From NCBI RefSeq assembly GCF_013283855.1, contig NZ_CP054056.1:992001-1056000 (forward strand): a stretch of 64,000 bases of DNA, written 5' to 3'. The DNA comes from Aquiluna borgnonia (lineage in GTDB: Bacteria; Actinomycetota; Actinomycetes; Actinomycetales; Microbacteriaceae). Numbering within the stretch: position 1 is the first letter of the stretch; the number at the start of each line of letters is the position of its first letter. A program made the translations under genes and the position numbers. Shown piece by piece: positions 54,137 through 61,546 of the stretch. Below the pieces are notes generated by a model. The model was not told where the DNA came from. It ran no database searches and saw only the letters and a list, made by a program, of their open reading frames with translations.

Positions 54137-55978
54137 TCAGCTCTCGTTCTTCATGGTGACCATGACCTTGCCAACGTAGCCGGCAGAGCTGGACGGCTTT
54201 GCTTCTGCGAAGTAGCTGAGGGTCTTGTCAAGACTCTTGGCGTAATTGCAAACTGCATCGGCACGCTTTTTGGCTAGGGTCATCTCAGCAGCGCTTGCAC
54301 CCTGCTTATAGACACCTGTGCAAACGAACTTGTTTGCCTCAATGAACCCCTTGAGGTAACCAGAAACGTTCTTTTTGATGGTCGCGTTTACCGAGCTAGC
54401 CGAGCCGGCAAATTTGTCAGTCACAAAGTTCTGAACTGGCTTTTCAGGAGCCTTCGGGCAACCGTAAGCATCGTTGAAGGTCACGGTCTTCTTGGTGACC
54501 GGGTCAACACACTTGATGGTCTTGGCCTTCACGAATCCCTTGAAGTTCCCAGCCTTTTTTATCTGAATCTTTGGCTTGGAGAAGTTGAAGCCCGTGACGT
54601 CGATGATGATGTTGCCGTGCAGGTAGGCAATCTTGCTCACTGCAACGGCCGGTCCACCGTTTTCGTTGACAACCGAAATAGTCAGCGCGGTAACGGCCTT
54701 CTTAGGGTCTGCTAGACCCCAAAGCAGCAGGGCATCGTTGGCGGGAATCACGGCCTTGTAGAAGCCCTTGTTTGGAGTTACCCCGTCTGGCTCGAAGTGA
54801 GGAGCACCTGCCTGCCACTGCAGAGTCTCAGTCTCGTCATTCCAAACCGGAGTGGAGATGCCACACGAGGCACCGTTGGAGGCAACCGAGAGTCTTCCCG
54901 ATAGACCGTCCACACCAAATCCCATGTCATCGTTCTCGACCACTACAAAGCCCTGCATGGTGTTCACAACAGCTGTTGCGGTTGAGGTTTCACCTTCGCA
55001 CTGCTTCATGTTGGTGATCTGGGGAACTGGAACCGGGGTGCCGGAGATGGTCAGTGACCCACCAACCTCGGCGGTGCCGGCGACGGCCTCAAACTTTAGG
55101 CTGTTGGCAATACCAATCGACACGCCTGTGATGATTTCACCGGTTCGGACCTTGATCGTGATTCGGTCGTCCATGTTGAGGTTTGCTGCCATCTGCAAGT
55201 TGCTCTGTCGAGCGGCCAAGAAAGTCTTGTTGGTTTCATCTGCAACCACTGGGTATGCAGTGAAGAACAGGTGGTTGGTGAAAGCGTTAGCAGCCGAAAG
55301 GTCGATCTTCAGGCCGTCGTATCCATAGGCATCGAGACCGTAAGTATCCCACTTGGGGTGAGTCCAACGACCAGCTAGTGCCTTGCCCGGGGCGACAGGG
55401 TCGATGCCAGTACCGACCTCGCTTGGCGAACCAACCTGGTAAGACTTCAGCGCGATGCGCTCAGGGGCTCCAAACTTCCCATCGCCATCGGCATCAACGA
55501 AAACTGCAATCGCCCCTGGACCCTGATCGGTGGCGGCAGTGGCAACTGAGAAGTTCAATGCGGTTGCTCCTGCGGCTCCCTTGGTGTCTCCGGACAAAAC
55601 TCCGACACCATTGACGGTCACACTCAACGCCTGCTTAGGAGCTGCCGCTGGCAAAGTAAAGGAGAATGTTGCAGTCTCACCCGGGGTAATAACTTCTGGA
55701 CCTGTCACTAACTCTTCACCTGGGATGCTCACCGGCTCCTCTGCAACCACCTCGGGTGCGGTGCCAGAGTCATACCACTTCAGTTCAAGGGCGGTTTTGG
55801 AGCCCAGTGGCTGAATGGAGACCGACTCGATGCAGAAATCCACCCGGAAGTCATCGCATACCGGCCAAGCGGTTTTCGGGACTGCTAATTCGGCATTGGC
55901 TGGAGCTGGCGTTAGAACCAGAGCGGCAAGCGCACTGACTGCAGCAATTGAACGAAACTTGGTCCATACAGACGACAT
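54137..55978 (-). CDS. Diverged secreted paralogue B, function unknown
   Basis: 613 residues, signal peptide with cleavage after NAEL region (about residue 28). It matches the family layout loosely: N-terminal VCDDFRVDFCIESVSIQ, middle beta-rich domain with GLDAYGYDGLKIDLS, ALLLWGLADPKKAVTALT, IIDVTGFNFSKPKIQIKK, and a C-terminal module with VCTGVYKQGASAAEM and KRADAVCNYAKSLDKTLSYFAEA. It has insertions and lacks the KDGWLKL segment of the other four. It starts with GGGGGAA in front of ATG and faces paralogue C over a 149 bp divergent gap. Confidence 0.75.
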   Translation of the reverse strand: MSSVWTKFRSIAAVSALAALVLTPAPANAELAVPKTAWPVCDDFRVDFCIESVSIQPLGSKTALELKWYDSGTAPEVVAEEPVSIPGEELVTGPEVITPGETATFSFTLPAAAPKQALSVTVNGVGVLSGDTKGAAGATALNFSVATAATDQGPGAIAVFVDADGDGKFGAPERIALKSYQVGSPSEVGTGIDPVAPGKALAGRWTHPKWDTYGLDAYGYDGLKIDLSAANAFTNHLFFTAYPVVADETNKTFLAARQSNLQMAANLNMDDRITIKVRTGEIITGVSIGIANSLKFEAVAGTAEVGGSLTISGTPVPVPQITNMKQCEGETSTATAVVNTMQGFVVVENDDMGFGVDGLSGRLSVASNGASCGISTPVWNDETETLQWQAGAPHFEPDGVTPNKGFYKAVIPANDALLLWGLADPKKAVTALTISVVNENGGPAVAVSKIAYLHGNIIIDVTGFNFSKPKIQIKKAGNFKGFVKAKTIKCVDPVTKKTVTFNDAYGCPKAPEKPVQNFVTDKFAGSASSVNATIKKNVSGYLKGFIEANKFVCTGVYKQGASAAEMTLAKKRADAVCNYAKSLDKTLSYFAEAKPSSSAGYVGKVMVTMKNES

Positions 55979-56127
55979 AGTGTTCCCCCTAAGAAATCTT
56001 CTTCCACCTGTTTACTCGCTTTTAAAAGCTCAGGTCAACTCCAACGGACCGTTCCGCTGTCCCCTTTTCGGAAATTGAACGAGCAGGGTTGTTGAGGTAT
56101 GTTCAAATTTAGATTTTCGGGGGAAAT
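55979..56127. promoter_or_regulatory. Divergent promoter between paralogues B and C
   Basis: 149 bp gap between two divergent secreted-protein genes. Each side ends in a G-rich ribosome site (GGGGGAA). No perfect operator is seen. A -10-like TTTAGATTTT lies near 56108. Probably holds both promoters. Confidence 0.5.
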
Positions 56128-57810
56128 ATGAAACGCAGATCATTTGCAATGATTATGGCGGCACTCATCGCCAGCGCATCAGCGATGCCGTCTATGGCGG
56201 CTGCTGAGGACTACCTGAGTGGCATCACTCTGCAAGGTGATGAATGGCTAGTGATGTCGTCCGAACAATCGCGTGACGGGGTCCATTCAATGCTCGCACT
56301 GCAACCTGGAGGGGTTGGAATCGGTGAGACTAGGGGAGACTGGATTTCTTGCACCGGAATCGACGACCCAACCTGCTCAAACCCGGTTGCGAAGAAAACT
56401 ATTCTTGCATGGGCCTTGCTCACCGATTGCACGATTACAGATCAAGAATTTTGTATTGAATCACTCAAGCTCTCGGTCGGTGGGCAAGTCCTTGAGGAGG
56501 CCAAACTCATTGGCTCGGGGGACCCAAGAAACAATTTCGAGGGAAATCCAAAGCAAAATTTGCTTCCGGGAAACAGCGTCCCAATCTACTCAACACAGAC
56601 TGCTCTAAACGAGGCCGGGAACGGCAATTTTGCGGTCATGATACGACCTTCGCAGTTTTGGGATTCCGCGAAGGGGTCCTTTGTCACTGGTGACCTTGAG
56701 GCTGCGATTCTCCCTTATTTCCTGAATGGTGAGGAGGGCAGTGGAGCCTGTCTATTTACAGTTGGAGGGGTTTGCGCCAGGTCTACGGATTTCCTGGCCG
56801 GGACAAAAATTGAGTTGACATTTAGAATTCCCAAAAGTCTGGGCGGGTGGTTTAGCGGTCGCATGAAGGACCCCACCATATCCATTGCCCCACTGAGCGC
56901 TCAGGCGAATCGAATTCAAATCACTTCTGAACCTGTCGAAGTTGCTGCCCTGGGTCTTGTGAAGTCCAAAGCAGCCTTCACTGACGTTGAAAATATGTGG
57001 CAGCAGAACAATGGAAAATGGTTTGCCAACGGAGGTTGGGCAACCGGTGCAAACAGTTGGCAGCCGAATATTTTTCCGTTCATCGAAAACTACCGACCAC
57101 AGGTGAATGACACCGCCATCGGCACCAACCTGGTATGGAAAATGCGAACCATCGGCTCGGGAGGTGGCTCCAACTGCCTCGCGGATAAATCCAGGGTTCT
57201 AGGCATCGTGACAACTAATGCCTTGGGCTACGACATAGGGTCCCCCGAGTTCAGGGACGGGTTCTTGGAATACAAGGTCGCCGGTCTTCACTACATGCCA
57301 AATGGCAAGGATTTGGTAATCGGAACCTATGACCTGATCATTGAATCGGAAACCGCTCGCTGCCTCTACGGATTCACAAATGCTCCAGTATCCGCAACGG
57401 TAACGGTGGTTGGAACCGGCGATCAGAATGTCGCATCGACTGTCGTTTCTGAAAAGGATGGCTGGCTAAAACTTGCCGCCTACGGGTTTACCTTCTCCGA
57501 AAAGGAAATCAAGGTGAAGCTTTCGCAGCCACTGACTAAGTCGCTCAGTGAGTTCTCTGGCTCTTCAAAGACTCTCAGTGCAAAACAGAAAAATGAAGTC
57601 TCGGCCTTGATGAAAAAGGTTTCTTCGAACCCTAAGTTCATCTGCACCGGCACCTACGTGAAACCTTCGGACAAGGCAATCGCACTCTCAAGAGCCAAAG
57701 CAGTTTGCAACTATGCCAAAGGGCTTGACAAGAACCACAGCTTCTTCGCCCAGGCCAAGCAAACCAAAGCTGCTAGTTATGACGGGAAAGTCATGGTGTC
57801 GAGCAAATGA
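56128..57810 (+). CDS. Secreted paralogue family member C, function unknown
   Basis: 560 residues, signal peptide (about 1-26, ending MAAAEDY). Family features in order: WISCTGIDDPTCS, DCTITDQEFCIESLKL, ACLFTVGGVCARS, LGGWFSGRMKDPTISI, NCLADKSRVLGIVTTNA, DGFLEYKVAGLHYMPNG, ARCLYGFTNAPVSATV, KDGWLKLAAYGFTFSE. The C-terminal module has CTGTY and RAKAVCNYAKGLDKNHSFFA. Six or more invariant Cys suggest extracellular disulfides. ATGA overlap with member D, and near-identical 3' end with it. Confidence 0.82.
   Translation: MKRRSFAMIMAALIASASAMPSMAAAEDYLSGITLQGDEWLVMSSEQSRDGVHSMLALQPGGVGIGETRGDWISCTGIDDPTCSNPVAKKTILAWALLTDCTITDQEFCIESLKLSVGGQVLEEAKLIGSGDPRNNFEGNPKQNLLPGNSVPIYSTQTALNEAGNGNFAVMIRPSQFWDSAKGSFVTGDLEAAILPYFLNGEEGSGACLFTVGGVCARSTDFLAGTKIELTFRIPKSLGGWFSGRMKDPTISIAPLSAQANRIQITSEPVEVAALGLVKSKAAFTDVENMWQQNNGKWFANGGWATGANSWQPNIFPFIENYRPQVNDTAIGTNLVWKMRTIGSGGGSNCLADKSRVLGIVTTNALGYDIGSPEFRDGFLEYKVAGLHYMPNGKDLVIGTYDLIIESETARCLYGFTNAPVSATVTVVGTGDQNVASTVVSEKDGWLKLAAYGFTFSEKEIKVKLSQPLTKSLSEFSGSSKTLSAKQKNEVSALMKKVSSNPKFICTGTYVKPSDKAIALSRAKAVCNYAKGLDKNHSFFAQAKQTKAASYDGKVMVSSK
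57508..57659 (+). repeat. Duplicated 3' segment, copy 1
   Basis: 152 bp read by eye as identical to 59196-59347, 1688 bp further on. Similarity with few changes extends from about 57345 to the stop. Encodes the end of the KDGWLKL repeat region and the start of the C-terminal module. Confidence 0.9.
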
Positions 57811-59498
57811 AACTTAGCATACTTCTCACTCTTTCAATTTTGATCTTGCAGGGCCCTGGGGTGGCAATCGGGTCCCCCGTTGCTCCAAACCAGATTCCCG
57901 TTGGAAACGATGAGGCCCTTGTTTACATCAGTGAGCAAGAGGATGTGCGAATCTGGGGCTCACAACTCACACTCGCACCAGGTAAGCCCGATGAAAATCT
58001 CGTGCGTGATCCTTGGATTGAATGCGAATCTGTCAAAGATCCAGTCTGTGATTTTGCAAAGCCCAACTACAACCCAAGCGCGTCTATAAATCTGGGCAAG
58101 TGCGAGAACGGCGCCTCCGAAAACTGCCTGGTTGGTCTCAGGGTCAAGCGTGACGGAGTCCTCTTGCCCGCAGAATTTATCTCAGCGGTTCCCGGAACAA
58201 AGACATTTCCCGCAGTTCCAGAGTTAGGGCTTTTTGACACTGGTGCAGCATCGCTTTTTGACGTGCCGGGCGCACCCCATAGTGGCGGAACTCTTTACTT
58301 GGCTGGGGCAAGAGTCACGTCAAATTACGATGCCAAGACAAAACGGTTCGTGCACACAGACATGTATGTGACCATCTATCCCGTTGCGCTTCAGGGTCAA
58401 AACTTGAGCCGCCCGGGAGCGAACAGCTGTCTTTGGAATTACGAAAATCAATGCTGGGAGGCTGTTCCATTCCCCAAGGGCCTCACATTTGGCGTTGAGC
58501 TTCGGGTCGTGAATGAATTGGGTGGCTGGTTTTTGGGAAGATTCCAGTCCCCCAACATCCAGGTAGCTAAGTTCTCCAACACCAATAACCAAATGGTCGT
58601 TGACGCAGAGCCGGTTGAGGTTCCCAGGTTTGCCTATCTCACAAAGAAGAGCGAGCTAACCGCGGCCGACAAGATTGCTGTTGGGAATGTTGGCGGAACA
58701 AATGCTCTCTTCGAAGACCGTCCCGCAAGGCTTGGGAATGACGGTTTTGACACCAGCGTTTTTGGAATGCTGGCCCACTTCAAGGACCGGGTATCAGATA
58801 CTGCGACCGCCACCACTTCTCACTGGCGCATGCGCACAACTTCCAGAAATGGCGGCAATAAGTGTCTTACCCAATACGACAAAGTGTTGGGAATCGTCTC
58901 GACAAATGCGACCGCTTATGACGGATTTGCCCCGCAATTCAAGGATGGTTACCTCGACTACAAGGTTGCTGGTCTTCATTATTCTCCTGATGGAAAAACC
59001 CTTAATGTTGGCACATACGATTTAGTGATTAGCTCCGAAACCGCCCGCTGCCTCTACGGATTCACAAATGCTCCAGTATCCGCAACGGTAACGGTGGTTG
59101 GAACCGGGGATCAGAATGTTGCATCGACTGTCGTTTCTGAAAAGGATGGCTGGCTAAAACTTGCTGCTTACGGATTTACCTTCTCTGAAAAAGAGATCAA
59201 GGTGAAGCTTTCGCAGCCACTGACTAAGTCGCTCAGTGAGTTCTCTGGCTCTTCAAAGACTCTCAGTGCAAAACAGAAAAATGAAGTCTCGGCCTTGATG
59301 AAAAAGGTTTCTTCGAACCCTAAGTTCATCTGCACCGGCACCTACGTCAAACCAGCCGACAAAGCAATCGCACTCTCTAGAGCCAAAGCAGTTTGCAACT
59401 ATGCCAAGGGGATCGACAAGAACCACAGCTTCTTTGCGCAGGCCAAGCAAACCAAAGCTGCTAGTTATGACGGCAAGGTCTTGATTTCCTCAAAGTAG
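57807..59498 (+). CDS. Secreted paralogue family member D, function unknown
   Basis: 563 residues with signal peptide (about 1-22). Features in order: WIECESVKDPVCD, GKCENGASENCLVGLRV, NSCLWNYENQCWE, LGGWFLGRFQSPNIQV, NKCLTQYDKVLGIVSTNA, DGYLDYKVAGLHYSPDG, ARCLYGFTNAPVSATV, KDGWLKLAAYGFTFSE, CTGTYVKPADKAIALS. Its last roughly 155 residues match member C almost exactly, while the rest is much more diverged. ATG overlaps the member C stop (ATGA), so the two are translationally coupled. Confidence 0.82.
   Translation: MKLSILLTLSILILQGPGVAIGSPVAPNQIPVGNDEALVYISEQEDVRIWGSQLTLAPGKPDENLVRDPWIECESVKDPVCDFAKPNYNPSASINLGKCENGASENCLVGLRVKRDGVLLPAEFISAVPGTKTFPAVPELGLFDTGAASLFDVPGAPHSGGTLYLAGARVTSNYDAKTKRFVHTDMYVTIYPVALQGQNLSRPGANSCLWNYENQCWEAVPFPKGLTFGVELRVVNELGGWFLGRFQSPNIQVAKFSNTNNQMVVDAEPVEVPRFAYLTKKSELTAADKIAVGNVGGTNALFEDRPARLGNDGFDTSVFGMLAHFKDRVSDTATATTSHWRMRTTSRNGGNKCLTQYDKVLGIVSTNATAYDGFAPQFKDGYLDYKVAGLHYSPDGKTLNVGTYDLVISSETARCLYGFTNAPVSATVTVVGTGDQNVASTVVSEKDGWLKLAAYGFTFSEKEIKVKLSQPLTKSLSEFSGSSKTLSAKQKNEVSALMKKVSSNPKFICTGTYVKPADKAIALSRAKAVCNYAKGIDKNHSFFAQAKQTKAASYDGKVLISSK
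59196..59347 (+). repeat. Duplicated 3' segment, copy 2
   Basis: Second copy of the 57508-57659 segment, no differences seen by eye. The flanking parts of the C-terminal region differ at scattered, mostly silent, positions. Confidence 0.9.
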
Positions 59499-59531
59499 GA
59501 ATTCACACCTTCGAATGAGGTTGAGCTAGCT

Positions 59532-59888
59532 ATGGTTTTGGTATTTGATGGCGATTGCAGTTTCTGCTCATCTAGTGCGCGGTTGTTTCAAAAGCTAACC
59601 AAGGGTCGAGTTGACATTGAGCCCTATCAATTTGCCAATCTCGAGGTTCTTGGGCTCAGGGCTGAGGACTGCGAAAGAGCAGTTCAGTTTGTGTCGGAGG
59701 GCCAGCGCTTCGAGGGCCACCTAGCGATCGCGCAGGCTCTGAAGGCTTCAAAAACTGGATGGGCGATTGCTGGCTACCTGCTTACCCTACCGGTGATAAC
59801 GAGCGCTGCATTCGTGGTTTACGCCTGGGTCTCAAATAACCGCCACAAGCTCCCCGGGGGCACTCCCGCATGCGCTGTAAATAAGTGA
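59532..59888 (+). CDS. DCC-family thiol protein (DUF393)
   Basis: 118 residues. The DxxCxxC motif VFDGDCSFCSSSARLFQ at the start is the DCC1 signature. A hydrophobic segment (about 85-100) follows. Proposed disulfide or redox role in the family is not proven. The nearby Cys-rich secreted proteins make a thiol-related task plausible, but this is only inferred from position. Confidence 0.85.
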   Translation: MVLVFDGDCSFCSSSARLFQKLTKGRVDIEPYQFANLEVLGLRAEDCERAVQFVSEGQRFEGHLAIAQALKASKTGWAIAGYLLTLPVITSAAFVVYAWVSNNRHKLPGGTPACAVNK

Positions 59889-59899
59889 TAACAACTTCC

Positions 59900-59911
59900 G
59901 CAAACGCTTGC
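59900..59911. promoter_or_regulatory. LacI-type operator, distal
   Basis: GCAAACGCTTGC is a near-palindrome around a central CG, in the LacI/GalR-family style. It lies about 44 bp upstream of the second such site (59955-59968). Confidence 0.55.
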
Positions 59912-59954
59912 TGACAGAAGCTAGCGGGCTACTACGATTAGCTGAACTAGCAAC

Positions 59955-59968
59955 TGCAATCGTTTACA
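59955..59968. promoter_or_regulatory. LacI-type operator, proximal
   Basis: TGCAATCGTTTACA fits the LacI-family consensus TGNAANCGNTTNCA with central CG. It ends at the ribosome site of the GH13 gene (GGGAGG at 59969-59974), so a bound repressor would block the start region. The repressor gene is not in the window. Confidence 0.7.
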
Positions 59969-59980
59969 GGGAGGTGGCTC

Positions 59981-61447
59981 GTGTCTGGAGCCAGCATCTT
60001 GGTCTACGCCGAAAGAGTCGGCGGATCACTTGGTGAAATTGAGAAACTACTCAAGGGGCCACTGGCAGATTTCTCAGGCATTCACGTGCTTCCCTTTTTT
60101 CACCCCTACGACGGTGATGATGCCGGCTTTGACCCGATAGACCACACCATCGTTGACCCACGGCTCGGAAACTGGTCTGACTTCAAGCGCATCTCTGAGA
60201 CTCACGAACTGACCGCTGACCTAATTGTTAACCACGCCTCCTACCTCTCCCCTGAGTTCATCGACTGGCAGGAAAAAGGCGATGCCTCAGAGTTTGCGGG
60301 GATGTTCCTGACTTTTGACACGGTCTTCCCAAACGGTGGAAATGAGGAGGGAATCACCTCTTTTTACCGCCCCAGACCTGGCTTCCCTTTCACCGCATAC
60401 AACGTAGCCGGCAAGCGCAGGCTGGTGTGGACCACCTTCATGCCCAGCCAGGTCGACATCGACATCGAGCACCCTGCGGGACAGGCTTACCTGGATCGCA
60501 TCCTGGTTGCCCTAAAATCTGGCGGCGTCAAGGTGGTGCGCCTGGATGCTGTGGGCTACGCGGTGAAAACTCCGGGAACCGACTCCTTCATGACCAAAGA
60601 AACCCTGGAGTTCGTGAAGGAAATCACCGAAAAGATTCACTCCTACGGGATGAGAGTTTTGGTTGAGGTTCACGCCCACTACACCCAGCAGCTTGACATC
60701 GCTCCGCTGGTGGACCTGATTTACGACTTCCAAACCGCTCCTCTGCTCCTGCACTCGTTTTTCACGGGAACCGTTGACCGACTGGACAACTGGTTCAAAA
60801 TTCGCCCGGACAACTGTCTGAACGTGCTGGACACGCACGATGGCTACGGCGTGATTGACGGCGGCCCAATTGGGGGCCGCCCAGGCTTAGTCACGCAAGA
60901 GGAAATGGCACACATTTTTGCCGTGGCGGAGAAAAACACCGGTGGCCACTCAAAACTTGCCTCGGTAATCCCACAGTGGTTTGAGCTGCCCCACCAGATC
61001 AACGCCACGTTGCCGAACATCCTGGCCGATGACACCGCTTACGTAATCTCAAGAATGGTTCAGTTCTTACTTCCAGGGGAGCCTCAGGTTTACTACGTGG
61101 GCCTTTTCAACGGAATGGACGACCAGAAGCTGTTTGCGGAGTCAGGTCAGGGTCGCGACGTAAACCGCCACCACTACACCCCGGCCGAGATCTCCAAGGC
61201 TCTGGAATCTGAAGTCACTCAGGCCATCATCGCGATGGCCAGAATCCGCAGATCTTCGGCTTTTGAGGGAACCTTCTCCTGGAGGGTGACTGGTTCGGAC
61301 AGCATGAACCTGAGTTGGTCCGGTGCCGCTGAAGAACTGAGTTTTGACTTCTCGACAAAAATGGGATCGCCTCACTTCAAGCTTGAAGTGAGGGGCGATG
61401 GAGGAATCCGAAACTTTTCCTCCGTAGCTGAACTCGCCAGCTATTGA
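59981..61447 (+). CDS. GH13 sucrose phosphorylase-like enzyme
   Basis: 488 residues. N-terminal GVHVLPFFHPYDGDDAGFDP-type segment (here IHVLPFFHPYDGDDAGFDPID), catalytic nucleophile Asp in VVRLDAVGYAVK, acid/base Glu in VLVEVHAHY, and LDTHDGYG with the transition-state Asp. This is the GH13_18 (sucrose phosphorylase) group, whose members also include glucosylglycerate, sucrose-6-phosphate and glucosylglycerol phosphorylases, so exact substrate is open. Cytoplasmic, no signal. GTG start with GGGAGGTGG upstream. LacI-type operators precede it. Confidence 0.88.
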   Translation: MSGASILVYAERVGGSLGEIEKLLKGPLADFSGIHVLPFFHPYDGDDAGFDPIDHTIVDPRLGNWSDFKRISETHELTADLIVNHASYLSPEFIDWQEKGDASEFAGMFLTFDTVFPNGGNEEGITSFYRPRPGFPFTAYNVAGKRRLVWTTFMPSQVDIDIEHPAGQAYLDRILVALKSGGVKVVRLDAVGYAVKTPGTDSFMTKETLEFVKEITEKIHSYGMRVLVEVHAHYTQQLDIAPLVDLIYDFQTAPLLLHSFFTGTVDRLDNWFKIRPDNCLNVLDTHDGYGVIDGGPIGGRPGLVTQEEMAHIFAVAEKNTGGHSKLASVIPQWFELPHQINATLPNILADDTAYVISRMVQFLLPGEPQVYYVGLFNGMDDQKLFAESGQGRDVNRHHYTPAEISKALESEVTQAIIAMARIRRSSAFEGTFSWRVTGSDSMNLSWSGAAEELSFDFSTKMGSPHFKLEVRGDGGIRNFSSVAELASY

Positions 61448-61453
61448 ACCGGC

Positions 61454-61546
61454 CTAATCGTCATCTCGCGAAGGGCCGCCCGCCAGAAAAATAACGGCCA
61501 GCAGCGCCGTTAGGCTCAGCACCAGCGGATGTGAGACTAACTCCAT
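61454..61546 (-). CDS. 30-residue predicted membrane peptide
   Basis: ATG 61546 overlaps the stop of paralogue E (TGATG), which implies translational coupling. The peptide has a central hydrophobic helix (about residues 7-23) and an acidic end (PSRDDD). No known family. It could be a small partner of the secreted protein or a chance frame. Confidence 0.4.
   Translation of the reverse strand: MELVSHPLVLSLTALLAVIFLAGGPSRDDD

Noticed and set aside
57361-57810. OmpA-like peptidoglycan-binding domain at the C-terminus of the paralogues
   Set aside because: The RAKAVCNYAK helix is only faintly similar. The invariant Asp/Arg peptidoglycan contacts of OmpA domains cannot be identified, so no such call is made.
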